Positions 1 to 8,785 of a stretch of 64,000 bases of DNA are shown piece after piece; positions within the stretch are counted from its first letter, which is position 1, and the number at the start of each line of letters is the position of its first letter. The translations under genes and the position numbers were made by a program. Source of the DNA: WHSW01 sp963851045 (lineage in GTDB: Bacteria > Actinomycetota > Thermoleophilia > Solirubrobacterales > 70-9); contig CAWKNC010000001.1 in NCBI GenBank assembly GCA_963851045.1, forward strand, positions 248,001 through 312,000. Direction: 5' to 3'. The notes below the pieces were generated by a model. That model was not told where the DNA came from, ran no database searches, and saw only the letters and a list, made by a program, of their open reading frames with translations.

Positions 1-1440
1 GCAGAGCTCGGTGCTCGGCCCGGGGATCGGCGTCGGGGTCGGATCGGGATCGGGAGTGGGGGTGACCGGATCGACCGGCAACTCCACGGCTCCGATGTCC
101 GTGCCGTCGGCTGCGTTGGCCGGCGGGCGATCGACCGTGCGGGCGACGCCGCGTTGATCCGTGCCGAGACCGTTCGCGATGCCCGTGTCAATCACGGGGC
201 TAGTGGTCGCTGGTGCCCGGGTCGGCGTGGGGCCGCCGTTGGCGCCCAGGGCACCGAGCTGCGGGTCGCCGGAGAGGTTGGGCTCACCGGCAATGTCGAT
301 GATGTTGGCGCCGGCGCGAGTTCCGATCAGGCTGTATCCCGAGCTGACCGGAGCGTCCCCGCTCGCAATGTCGGCCGCGAACGTCGCCTTTGTGACCTGG
401 TCAGATTCCGTCGCGCTGTTGCCCTGCACGATCGTCGAGCGGATTCCGAGGGGGACGGAGGTGTAGATGCCGCCCCCCTCGTCGGCGCCGGTCGTGTTGC
501 CGGCGATGGTCGAGTTGTCGACGTCGTGAGCACTGACGACAGCGGTGATCTTTCCGGCACGGCGCTGATCGATGCTGATTCCGCCCCCCGAGTAGTCGGA
601 GTCGTTTCCGACGACGGTCGAGTTCGAGACGAAGAGACTGCCGCTGCCTGGGGTCATCGCGATCCCGCCGCCGCTTTCATTGGCATGGTTCCCGGAGACC
701 GTTGAGTTGACGACGTTGAGGTCGCCCGACGCGGCGCCAGCAGCGCCGGCCTTGTCGTCGCAGGAGTACGTGGGGTCGACAGCGACGCCGCCGCCGTCCC
801 ATCCCGCATGGTTGCCGGTGATATGGAGTCCTCGCAACGTGAGCGCCGCCAGGACGGCGCTGTCGTTGCAAGAGCCACCGACGTCGGTGCTGAGGATTGC
901 CCCCCCAGTCTCTGGGAAATCGTCGGCCCTGCCGCCGCGCAGGGTCAGCCCGGAGATCGTCACCTGCTCGTCCTGGGCGACGAAGCCGAAGATCTTGAAG
1001 ATCCGGTCAACGCCCTCTCCTTGCACCTGGGGCGCAACCACCGTCAGCTGATCCGCCCCCGGCCCACGGACGTCGACCCCGTCATCGGTGATCTTGAGAG
1101 AGTCGCCTGCGAGCTGGATCGTGCCGCGCACATTCGCGGCGAACTCGATGACGTCGGGCGTCGTCGCTGGGCTATTGGCGTTGGCGTTCGCGGCCCTCGT
1201 TGCGTCGCGAAGGGTGCAGAAACCGTCGCCGGCGAAGGGGACACCCTGGCAGCTGCCATCGCCATTGTCGGCGAGCGAGTCCACCGTGAACGTTGTGGCG
1301 TTCGCCGCCGGCGCGACAACCGCCGCGGCTGCGAACAACCCGCCGGCCGCCATGGCGACTCGCTTTGCCCGCTGTGCTCCTCGGCGCTCTTCTCGGCCGA
1401 TTACACGCGTGCGATCCCGCCGAAAACTCCGTGCTGACAT
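1..1440 (-). CDS. Secreted choice-of-anchor Q / parallel beta-helix protein, copy 1 (C-terminus beyond window)
   Basis: Exported surface protein whose 3' end lies outside the window; 480 codons are visible. It opens with a basic stretch and a hydrophobic segment ending near AAN-A (residues 28-48), a signal peptide. Next comes CTLRDATRAANA, typical of the N-terminus of choice-of-anchor Q proteins, followed by repeated short Asn/Gly/Ser-rich strands (SNSTVVGN, NSTIAGN) as in beta-helix proteins, and a Pro/Asp linker (PTPDPDPTPTPIPGP). The paralogue at 3230-5221 continues from the same linker into RTX repeats, so this copy probably does too. The ATG at 1440 is chosen because AAAGGAGG (1450-1457) sits 9 nt upstream and the paralogue starts identically with SARSF. 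It lies 94 bp downstream of the frameshifted acyl-AMP ligase but has its own promoter. Ligand and function are unknown. Confidence 0.8.
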   Translation of the reverse strand, partial: MSARSFRRDRTRVIGREERRGAQRAKRVAMAAGGLFAAAAVVAPAANATTFTVDSLADNGDGSCQGVPFAGDGFCTLRDATRAANANANSPATTPDVIEFAANVRGTIQLAGDSLKITDDGVDVRGPGADQLTVVAPQVQGEGVDRIFKIFGFVAQDEQVTISGLTLRGGRADDFPETGGAILSTDVGGSCNDSAVLAALTLRGLHITGNHAGWDGGGVAVDPTYSCDDKAGAAGAASGDLNVVNSTVSGNHANESGGGIAMTPGSGSLFVSNSTVVGNDSDYSGGGISIDQRRAGKITAVVSAHDVDNSTIAGNTTGADEGGGIYTSVPLGIRSTIVQGNSATESDQVTKATFAADIASGDAPVSSGYSLIGTRAGANIIDIAGEPNLSGDPQLGALGANGGPTPTRAPATTSPVIDTGIANGLGTDQRGVARTVDRPPANAADGTDIGAVELPVDPVTPTPDPDPTPTPIPGPSTELC

Positions 1441-1488
1441 ACCCGCTGGCCTCCTTTGCCTTGCCGGCACTCCCTGCCGACCCCCGGG

Positions 1489-1517
1489 AGGCTAGATCAG
1501 CTTGACCTCGTAGTCAA
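1489..1517 (-). promoter_or_regulatory. Promoter of choice-of-anchor protein copy 1
   Basis: Reading the minus strand, TTGACT (1512-1517), a 17-nt spacer and TAGCCT (1489-1494) form a sigma70-like promoter. The predicted start of transcription, near 1482, leaves a leader of about 42 nt. That leader carries a perfect 5-bp hairpin (1465-1479) and the Shine-Dalgarno. The paralogous gene has the same arrangement. Confidence 0.6.
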
Positions 1518-1534
1518 TGTCCCTTATCCAATCT

Positions 1535-3227
1535 TCAGACGTCCAGCCACTCACCGACCGATGCGAGTCGCCCACGCAGGTAGAGCTCGCGGCACTCGCT
1601 GCGGCGGGTCTTGCCGCTCGTCGTGCGGGGGATCGTGCGCGGCTCGATCAGGCAGATCGCCGCGAGGTCGAGGTCAAGTCTCTCCCGCACGCCCTGTCGG
1701 ACAGCGTTGTAGACAGCTGCAAGATCGCTCTCATCGGCGCGAACCTCGGCGACGAGGGCCGGCCGTTGTCGGCCGCCCGCCTCGATTAGAAACGCGGCGG
1801 CGCAGTTGTGGCGCAGCGCAGCAGACGACTCCTCCGCGACCGCTTCAACATCCGTTGGATAGAGCGCCCGTCCGTCAATCACCAGCACCTCGGTGATGCG
1901 TCCGGTGATGTAGAGCTCCTCCTCGTTGAGAAACCCGAGATCCCCGCTGCGAAGGAAGGGGCCTCTGTCGCTGCCCGCGATTCGCGCCCCGAAGACGCTC
2001 GCGGTCTCGGCCTCACGCTCCCAGTATCCGAGACCCACACTCGGGCCTGAGATCCAGATCTCGCCGATCGTCTCGTCCGGGCATGGCTCGCGCGTTTCCG
2101 GGTCGACGATCACCACCTGAGCCCCCGGCCGGGGAATCCCGCAGCTGGTCAGGCGCCGCGCTCGCCCCTCGCCGGCGGCTTCGTATCGGCCCTGCTCGAG
2201 CGCGTCCGCGTCGGCATCCAACGCCGCTGCAAGCGAATGCTTTTCGCCGCCCGAGACCATCAGCGTCGCCTCCGCGAGGCCGTAACACGGATAGAAGGCG
2301 GCGGGATCAAAGCCGCACGGCGCGAACGCCTCGGCGAAAGCCGACATCGTCTCGGCACGTACCGACTCCGCTCCGTTGTAGGCGGTCGTCCATGAGGAAA
2401 GATCGAGTCCCTCGCGCGACGCGGGATCGCTGCGGCGGACGCAGAGGTCGAACGCGAAGTTCGGGCCGCCGCTGGCACTGGCGCGGAACTTGGTGATCGC
2501 CCGAAGCCAGTTGAGCGGATCGACGAGGAAGGCGAGCGGCGACATCAGGGTCATCGGCCGGCCCGAGTGCATCGGCGAGAACATCCCGCCGATCAATCCC
2601 ATGTCGTGATACGGCGGCAGCCACATCAGGCCGCCGCGGTCAGCTTCGAGGTCCATCCCCTCCGCGATGAACTCGCAGTTGTCGAGGACGTTCGCGTGGC
2701 TGACCATCACGCCACGCGGGACGCTCGTTGAGCCGGAGGTGTACTGCAGAACCGCGACGTCGTCGGGTCGTGATGCGACCGGCTCGACCGCCTCCGGACC
2801 GCCCGCGTCGCTGGCGACGAGGCGCGGCGGTTCGTTGATATCGCCCTCGGCAAGCACCTCTCGGATCGACTGCTGCAGCGCCTGAGGACTGAGGATCACG
2901 CGGGGAGTCGCGTCGGCGATGATCGTTCGGATCCGCGGGCCGGCGTGCTGGCGTCCGGGGTCGGGAGGCGGGCAGGGGACCGCAATCGCGCCCGCGTACA
3001 GGCAGCCGTAGAGCGCCTCGATGAAACCCAGACTCGGCTGGAAGACGACGAGGACGCGTTCGCCCTCGAGGCCACGCAGCTGAGCGGCAATCTCGCGCGC
3101 GCGGCTGATCGAGGCTGGCGTATGTGTGCTCGCCGGCCGGCTCGAGCTCGTGGTCGAGGAAGGTAAAGATGCGGTGTCCAGGGGATGCCGCTGCCTTGGC
3201 TTGCAGCAAACCCCCGAGCGTTTGCAT
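1535..3227 (-). pseudogene. Fatty-acyl-AMP ligase (FadD32/FAAL-like), copy 1, frameshifted
   Basis: Homologue of the intact ligase at 5326-7011. The first ~40 residues (MQTLGGLLQAKA to GEHTYASLD) are in one frame. From RAREIAAQL onward, through the AMP-binding motif YTSGSTSVPRGV and the C-terminal TTSGKTRRSE, the match continues in another. The break is at about 3104, inside a run of alternating C and G, and one extra base explains it. Everything after the break is intact to the stop at 1535, so this is either a young pseudogene or a sequence error. The family adenylates fatty acids without CoA transfer, usually passing the acyl group to a carrier protein. The start is ATG 3227; a TTG at 3233 overlaps the upstream stop codon as TTGA. 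Translational coupling to the upstream RTX gene is therefore likely. Confidence 0.75.
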
Positions 3228-3229
3228 GC

Positions 3230-5221
3230 TCAATCGACGGTCTTGACCGTGTTGCAGTCCTCGTCGACCACGTCCTTCGCGTCGACATGGGCGATGTCCT
3301 TACCGGTGCCGCAGAGGACCACGTCCTTGTCGCCGTCGGCGGCGAAGATCTCATCCCCACCGCCGCCCGCAAGCACGAGGTCCTTGCCGGAGCCAAGATG
3401 GATGATGTCATTGCCACCGTCGCCCTTGATGTAGTCGTCTCCGGAGCCGCCGGTGATCTTGTCGCTGCCGGCGCCACCGGTGATCTTCCGGTCGTCTCCG
3501 GCACCACCGTTGACCTGGTCGTTGCCGTTCTGTCCGCGGACGTCGTCGGACCCCGCGCCACCATTAACGACGTCCCCATCACGGTTGCCTTGGACCTTGT
3601 CGTTGCCGTCGTCGCCGTCCAGCGTGTCGGCTCCTCCCTGCCCAAACAGGCAGTCGTTGCCCGACAGACCGGCGATGGCGTCGACGCCTCCCGAACCGAG
3701 GATGCCATCATCGGCGTCCGTGCCCTTGAGCGTCTCGTCCGCATCGGTGCCCTTGGTCACGATCACCTGCTTACCGAGGCAGGCCTCGGTGGCCGGTCCG
3801 GGGATCGGCGTCGGCTCGGGGTCGGGCTCGATGATCGGCTCGTCGGGCGGGGGTGGATCCGCCGCAACCTCAACGGCACCGATATCGGTGCCGTCGGCGA
3901 CGTTCGCCGGCGGGCGGTCGGCGGTGCGCGGCAGGCCGCGTTGGTCGCTGGTCAGCGCGTTCGAAATGCCAAGGTCGATCACCGGGCTCGTCTTCGCGGG
4001 CAGCAGCGTCGGCGTCGGTCCGCCGTTGTTGCCGAGCGCGGGCAACTGCGGGTCGGCGCTTATGTTCGGCTCACCGGTGACGTCGATGACCGTGGCGCCA
4101 TCGCGCGTTCCGATGTCGCTGTAGCCCGCGCTGATCGTCGCATCGCCGGTGGCAAGATCGGACGCGATCGTCGCTTTGCCCGTCACCTCCGGCTCGTCCA
4201 CCACGTTGCTGTGAACGATCGTTGAGCGCAGCCCGAGATTCGCCTCCGTGTAAATGCCGCCGCCGGTACCGACACCCAGATTGCCCACGACGGTCGAGTT
4301 GCCAACGTTGTGAACGGGCTCGGCGATCGTCTTGTTGGTGGGGCCCGGGTTCGCTGCGAACGGAGCCACGCTGATGCCGCCGCCGGCTCCACCGGCCTCG
4401 TTGGCCGCAATGGTCGAGTTCGACACAAACAACGGGCCGCTATCTCGGCCCATCGCGATGCCTCCGCCCTCGTTCCCGGCGACGTTGTTTGAGATCGTCG
4501 AATCGATGACGTTCAGCGCACCCGTCTCGCTCGAAGGCGCCCCAGCAGCCTTGTTTTCGGATTCGGTGCACGTAAACGACTCCACCGCAACGCCACCACC
4601 AGCCCGGTCGGCCGTGTTGTCGTCGATGTGCACCGCTTTGAGGGTCAGTGCGGCGGCCCCCGAGCACGCGGCGTTGCTGCTGTAGATGGCCCCGCCGGGG
4701 CCATCAGTCCGGTTGCCCCCCGATAGCGTCAGCCCGGACATCGTGACCTCGTTATCCGGGCCGCTACCGAAGCCGAGCATCTTGAAGATCCGATCTGAGG
4801 GCGGACCCTGGACGGTGAGTTTGTCGGCCCCTGGCCCCTGGATGTGCAGCGCATCGCCGCTGATCTGAATCGAGCCGGTGACCAGTTGGATCGTGTTCAA
4901 GCCGCTGGCGAACGTGATCTTGTCCGGCGTCGACCCCGGGGAGTTCGGGGTTTGGTTGGCCGCGATGATCGCGTCGCGCAAGGTGCAGGAGCCATCGCCC
5001 GGGCCAGGGGGGTTCGCAGGAAGTCCCTGGCACTTGCCGTCGCCGTTGTCGGCATGGGAGTCGACCACGAAGTCGGACGCGTTCGCCACCGGTGCGGCCA
5101 CCGCGGCCGTGGCGAGCAGCCCGCCTGCTGCCACGGCGATCCGCTTCGCCCTCAACGCCCCCCGGCGTTCGTTCCGCTGGATCGCGCGCTCGCGCTCGCG
5201 ATAAAAGCTCCGTGCTGACAC
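3230..5221 (-). CDS. Secreted choice-of-anchor Q / RTX-repeat protein, copy 2
   Basis: Exported 663-residue protein of unknown role. A basic N-region (residues 1-28) and hydrophobic core ending in PVANA-S form the signal peptide. A CTLRDAIIAAN box and repeated short Asn/Gly-rich strands follow, the pattern of choice-of-anchor Q beta-helix proteins. After a Pro/Glu-rich linker, roughly the last 160 residues carry calcium-binding RTX nonapeptides (for example GGAGDDRKITGGAGSD, GGSGDDYIKGDGGND). The GTG at 5221 is chosen over a TTG at 5296: AAAGGAGG (5230-5237) lies 8 nt upstream, the tandem paralogue begins at the same place, and a promoter sits between 5269 and 5296, so the TTG would lie on the -35 element. 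The stop abuts the start of the frameshifted ligase. Calcium-dependent folding outside the cell is inferred from the RTX family. Confidence 0.85.
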   Translation of the reverse strand: MSARSFYRERERAIQRNERRGALRAKRIAVAAGGLLATAAVAAPVANASDFVVDSHADNGDGKCQGLPANPPGPGDGSCTLRDAIIAANQTPNSPGSTPDKITFASGLNTIQLVTGSIQISGDALHIQGPGADKLTVQGPPSDRIFKMLGFGSGPDNEVTMSGLTLSGGNRTDGPGGAIYSSNAACSGAAALTLKAVHIDDNTADRAGGGVAVESFTCTESENKAAGAPSSETGALNVIDSTISNNVAGNEGGGIAMGRDSGPLFVSNSTIAANEAGGAGGGISVAPFAANPGPTNKTIAEPVHNVGNSTVVGNLGVGTGGGIYTEANLGLRSTIVHSNVVDEPEVTGKATIASDLATGDATISAGYSDIGTRDGATVIDVTGEPNISADPQLPALGNNGGPTPTLLPAKTSPVIDLGISNALTSDQRGLPRTADRPPANVADGTDIGAVEVAADPPPPDEPIIEPDPEPTPIPGPATEACLGKQVIVTKGTDADETLKGTDADDGILGSGGVDAIAGLSGNDCLFGQGGADTLDGDDGNDKVQGNRDGDVVNGGAGSDDVRGQNGNDQVNGGAGDDRKITGGAGSDKITGGSGDDYIKGDGGNDIIHLGSGKDLVLAGGGGDEIFAADGDKDVVLCGTGKDIAHVDAKDVVDEDCNTVKTVD

Positions 5222-5268
5222 TCCGATGCCCTCCTTTGCCTGACGGCAATCCCTGCCGACTGCGAGGG

Positions 5269-5296
5269 AGGCTACCCCCGCCGAAGGGTTTGTCAA
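5269..5296 (-). promoter_or_regulatory. Promoter of RTX protein copy 2
   Basis: Minus strand: consensus TTGACA (5291-5296), 16-nt spacer, TAGCCT (5269-5274). The transcript would start near 5262 and carry a short leader with a perfect 5-bp hairpin (5244-5258) just upstream of the Shine-Dalgarno. The same -10 hexamer and leader occur before copy 1. Confidence 0.65.
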
Positions 5297-5325
5297 TCAG
5301 CCTCCCGTCCAGGCAAGCAGGCGGC

Positions 5326-7011
5326 TCAGCCGGTGTCCAGCCACTCACCGACTGCGGCGAGCTGCCCGCGCAGGAAGAGCTCGCGGCATTCGCTCCTCCT
5401 GGTCTTCCCGCTCGTCGTCCGTGGGATCGTGCGAGGCTCGATCAAGGAGATCGCCGCGAGATCGATGTCGAGGCTGTCACGCAGGCTGTGACGTATTGCC
5501 ACGAAGACGGAGTCGAGATCCGCTGTCGGGTCACGGACCTCGGCGACGAGTGCAGGTCGCTCGCGCCCACCGACCTCGATCATGAACGCGGCACCGCAGT
5601 TGTGGCGCAACTGCGGTGCAGCCTCCTCCGCCAGGGATTCGAGATCGGTCGGATAGAGCTCACGGCCGTCGATCATCAGGACCTCGGCCACGCGTCCCGT
5701 CACGAAGAGCTCGCCCGCATGGATGAGGCCGAGATCCCCGCTGCGCAGCATGCGCTGCGTCTCTCCGGCGATAGACGCACCGAAGACGCCCTTTGTCTCA
5801 ACCTCGCGACCCCAGTATCCGCGGGCAACGTTCGGGCCGCTGATCCAGATCTCACCCACGACGCCGTCGGGGCAGCGCTCGCGCGTGTCCGGATCGACAA
5901 TCGCGATCGTCGCCCCCGCCCGCGGGCCGCCGCAGCCGGTTAGGCGTACGGCGCGCTGTCCCGAGGCGGGCTCGAATCGACCGAGCTCCAGCGCCGCCGC
6001 GTCCGCCTCGACGATGGTGACGTCGCCCTCGCGCGGGCGGCCGGTTACGAACAGGGTCGCCTCGGCCAGCCCGTAGCACGGATAGAACGCACTGCCGGAA
6101 AATCCGAAGGGCGCGAACGTGTCAGTGAACGCGTCAAGCGTTTCCGGCCTGACCGTCTCGGCGCCGTCGTATGCAGCCTCCCAGGAGGCGAGGTCGATGT
6201 CTGCGAGGTCCGCGCTCGCAGCGCGGCTGACACAGAGGTCGTAGGCGAAGTTCGGGCCACCACTTTCCGTGATCGAGTGGCGGCCAATCGCACGAAGCCA
6301 ATTCAGTGGATCGGCCAGGAACGTGAGTGGGGACATCAACGAGATCGGGCGGTCGGTGTGCAGCGGCGAGAAGAGGCCGCCGATCAGGCCCATGTCGTGG
6401 TAGGGGGGCAGCCAGATCAGGGTCCTTCCTTCGCGATCGAGATTCATGGTCGAGCCGATGAACTCGCAGTTGTCGAGGACGTTGACGTGGGTAATCGCAA
6501 CGCCACGGGGGACACCGGTCGAACCCGACGTGTACTGGAGGACGGCGACGTCAGCGGGATCCGTCGCGACCGGCCGGCCATCACCCGTCGCCGCATCGGT
6601 CGCAACGAGCCGCGGGCAGTTCTCGCCGAGGACCTCGGCGATCGAGGCGTGAAGCGCGGCTGGGCTGAGGACGACCCTTGGCGATGCGTCGGCGACGATG
6701 GTTTGCATCCGCGGGCCGGCGAACTGACGGCCGGGATCCGGCGGCGCACACGGCACCGCCACGCCGCCCGCGTACAGGCATCCGTAGAGCGCGTCGATGA
6801 AGTCGAGGCCCGGCGGGAACACGAGCAGGGCCGCCTCGCCCGCGAGGTCATCGAGTTCCCCCGCGATGGACCGAGCGCGGCCGTCCAGAGAGACGTACGT
6901 GTGCTCGCCCGCTGGGTTCAGCTCATCGTCGAGGAAAGCGAAGATGCGGTGTTCCGGCCGCTCCTCGGCCTTGGCGCGCAGAAGCGCGCCGAGCGTCGTC
7001 GCCTCGGACAT
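5326..7011 (-). CDS. Fatty-acyl-AMP ligase (FadD32/FAAL-like), copy 2
   Basis: ANL-superfamily adenylating enzyme, 561 residues, the usual size for fatty-acyl-AMP ligases. These convert a fatty acid and ATP to acyl-adenylate, normally for transfer to an acyl carrier or polyketide synthase. Visible landmarks are the P-loop-like YTSGSTGVPRG (residues 160-170), the DNCEFI and WLPPYHDMGLIGG segments typical of the FAAL subgroup, the adenylate-binding FYPCYGLAEATL, SGDLG, and the C-terminal catalytic Lys in TTSGKTRRSE (about 536). There is no carrier domain, and no PKS is nearby to receive the product. The ATG at 7011 is preferred over the TTG at 7062 because CATACT (7018-7023) lies 6 nt before it (leaderless) and copy 1 aligns from this point. 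It is followed after ~100 bp by the RTX protein, an arrangement repeated downstream. Confidence 0.88.
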   Translation of the reverse strand: MSEATTLGALLRAKAEERPEHRIFAFLDDELNPAGEHTYVSLDGRARSIAGELDDLAGEAALLVFPPGLDFIDALYGCLYAGGVAVPCAPPDPGRQFAGPRMQTIVADASPRVVLSPAALHASIAEVLGENCPRLVATDAATGDGRPVATDPADVAVLQYTSGSTGVPRGVAITHVNVLDNCEFIGSTMNLDREGRTLIWLPPYHDMGLIGGLFSPLHTDRPISLMSPLTFLADPLNWLRAIGRHSITESGGPNFAYDLCVSRAASADLADIDLASWEAAYDGAETVRPETLDAFTDTFAPFGFSGSAFYPCYGLAEATLFVTGRPREGDVTIVEADAAALELGRFEPASGQRAVRLTGCGGPRAGATIAIVDPDTRERCPDGVVGEIWISGPNVARGYWGREVETKGVFGASIAGETQRMLRSGDLGLIHAGELFVTGRVAEVLMIDGRELYPTDLESLAEEAAPQLRHNCGAAFMIEVGGRERPALVAEVRDPTADLDSVFVAIRHSLRDSLDIDLAAISLIEPRTIPRTTSGKTRRSECRELFLRGQLAAVGEWLDTG

Positions 7012-7017
7012 CGCCGC

Positions 7018-7023
7018 AGTATG
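7018..7023 (-). promoter_or_regulatory. -10 element of a leaderless promoter for acyl-AMP ligase copy 2
   Basis: CATACT on the minus strand ends 6 nt before the ATG at 7011 and no Shine-Dalgarno is present. I see no good -35 element. Confidence 0.4.
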
Positions 7024-7060
7024 TCGCTGTGCCGGGGGTGGACGGGCTACCCACAGCCGC

Positions 7061-7102
7061 AAAAAGAGAGAGAGGCCCGAGCCAAACGGCCCGGGCCTCT
7101 CT
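7061..7102 (-). terminator. Rho-independent terminator of groESL
   Basis: Downstream of the groEL stop, an 11-bp perfect stem (7069-7079 with 7092-7102) encloses a 12-nt loop that can pair further. On the minus strand it is followed by a CTCTTTTT tract ending at 7061. Confidence 0.85.
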
Positions 7103-7129
7103 GAAAACGCTCGCCGGGAAGGCGAGTGA

Positions 7130-8758
7130 CTACATCATGCCGCCCATGTCCGGCATACCGCCGGGCATGCCGCCTGCGCCATCCTCCGGCGGCTCGGCCA
7201 CGATGGCCTCCGTCGTGAGGATGTTCTTGGCGATCGAGGCCGCGTTCTGCAGCGCCGACCGGGTGACCATGGTCGGGTCGATGACGCCGGCCTTGACCAG
7301 GTCGCCGTACTCGCCGGTGGAGGCGTTGAGACCCTCACCAGCCTTCAGGCCCTGGATCTTGTTGACGACAACCGAACCCTCGAGTCCGGAGTTCTCCGCG
7401 ATCTGGCGGATCGGCTCCTCGAGCGAGCGGCGGATGATCTCCGCGCCCGTGGCCTCATCGGCCTCGAGATCCTTGGAGTCGATTGCGGAGACCGCGTTCA
7501 GCAGCGCAACGCCGCCGCCGGGCACGATGCCCTCCTCGAGCGCCGCGCGAGTCGCCTGCAGGGCGTCCTCGACCCGGTGCTTCTTCTCCTTCATCTCGGT
7601 CTCGGTGGCAGCGCCGACCTTGACCACTGCAACACCGCCCGCGAGCTTCGCCAGGCGCTCCTGGAGCTTCTCGCGGTCGAAATCGGAGTCGGTGTTCTCG
7701 ATCTCCTGACGGATCTGGGAGATACGTCCCTCGATCGCCTTCTTGTCGCCGTTGCCGTCGATGATCGTCGACGTGTCCTTGGAGACGACGACGCGACGAG
7801 CGCGGCCGAGCTGCGAGATCTGCGTGTTCTCGAGCTTCAGCCCCATCTCCTCGGTGATCACCTCGCCACCGGTGAGGATCGCGATGTCCTCGAGCATCCG
7901 CTTACGGCGGTCGCCGAAGCCCGGGGCCTTGACCGCAACGCCGGTGAAGGTGCCGCGGAGCTTGTTGACCACCAGGGTCGCAAGCGACTCGCCCTCGACG
8001 TCCTCGGCAATGATCACGAGCGGCTTACCCGCCTGCATCGTCTGCTCGAGAATCGGCAGGATCTCGCGAACCGAGCCGATCTTCTGGTTGGCGATGAGGA
8101 TGTACGGGTCCTCGAGCACCGCCTCCATCCGATCCTGGTCGGTGATCATGTACGGGGAGATGTAGCCCTTGTCGAACTGCATTCCCTCGGTGAACTCGAG
8201 CTCCATCCCGAAGGTCTGGCCCTCCTCGACGTTCACGACACCGTCCTTGCCGACCTTCTCGATTGCGTCGGCGATGATGTTTCCGATCTCCTCGTCAGCG
8301 GCCGAGATGGCGGCGACACGGGCGATCTGCTCCTTGCCTCCAACCTCCTTGGACTGCTTGTTGAGGAGGTTGTCGACGACCTGGTCGACAGCGGACTCGA
8401 TCCCGCGTCGCAGCGCGAGCGGGTTTGCGCCGGCGGCCACGTTCTTGAGGCCGTGGCGGACGACGGTCTGCGCGAGCAGGGTCGCCGTGGTGGTTCCGTC
8501 ACCGGCGACATCGTTGGTCGCGGTCGCAACCTCACGGACCAGCTGTGCTCCCTGGTTCGCGAAGACGTCCTCGATCTCGATCTCGCGAGCAATCGTCACG
8601 CCGTCGTTGGTGATGGTCGGCGCGCCGAACTTCTTGTCGAGGACCACGTAACGGCCCTTGGGACCGAGTGTGACCTTGACCGCGTCGGCAACCGCGTCGA
8701 CGCCTTCCTGCAGCGACGCACGGGCCTCAGCGCCGTACTTGAGCTCCTTGTGAGCCAT
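7130..8758 (-). CDS. groEL: Chaperonin GroEL (Hsp60)
   Basis: The 60-kDa chaperonin subunit, 542 residues, which forms the double-ring cytosolic folding chamber with GroES and hydrolyses ATP. The protein is full length. It starts MAHKELKYG, carries the ATP-site segment GDGTTTATLLAQ and the conserved TLGPKGR near the N-terminus, and ends in the flexible Gly/Met tail GGMPGGMPDMGGMM typical of group I chaperonins. ATG 8758 is preceded by AAGGAGA. It lies 27 bp downstream of groES in a two-gene operon and ends at a strong terminator. Expression should respond to heat through HrcA/CIRCE and the promoter upstream of groES. Confidence 0.98.
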   Translation of the reverse strand: MAHKELKYGAEARASLQEGVDAVADAVKVTLGPKGRYVVLDKKFGAPTITNDGVTIAREIEIEDVFANQGAQLVREVATATNDVAGDGTTTATLLAQTVVRHGLKNVAAGANPLALRRGIESAVDQVVDNLLNKQSKEVGGKEQIARVAAISAADEEIGNIIADAIEKVGKDGVVNVEEGQTFGMELEFTEGMQFDKGYISPYMITDQDRMEAVLEDPYILIANQKIGSVREILPILEQTMQAGKPLVIIAEDVEGESLATLVVNKLRGTFTGVAVKAPGFGDRRKRMLEDIAILTGGEVITEEMGLKLENTQISQLGRARRVVVSKDTSTIIDGNGDKKAIEGRISQIRQEIENTDSDFDREKLQERLAKLAGGVAVVKVGAATETEMKEKKHRVEDALQATRAALEEGIVPGGGVALLNAVSAIDSKDLEADEATGAEIIRRSLEEPIRQIAENSGLEGSVVVNKIQGLKAGEGLNASTGEYGDLVKAGVIDPTMVTRSALQNAASIAKNILTTEAIVAEPPEDGAGGMPGGMPDMGGMM

Positions 8759-8785
8759 TGAAATCTCCTTCTCTCTCTAAGTGCC

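Noticed and set aside
1441..1500. Possible riboswitch in which GCCTCC pairs with the Shine-Dalgarno GGAGGC
   Set aside because: The GCCTCC lies within or next to the -10 element TAGCCT and would not be transcribed, so it cannot sequester the ribosome site. Only the small hairpin remains in the leader.
7577..8761. Long open frame (394 codons) on the plus strand
   Set aside because: It lies exactly antisense to groEL, which is certain. GC-rich codon use opens such frames, and the translation is leucine/aspartate/arginine-rich without any motif.
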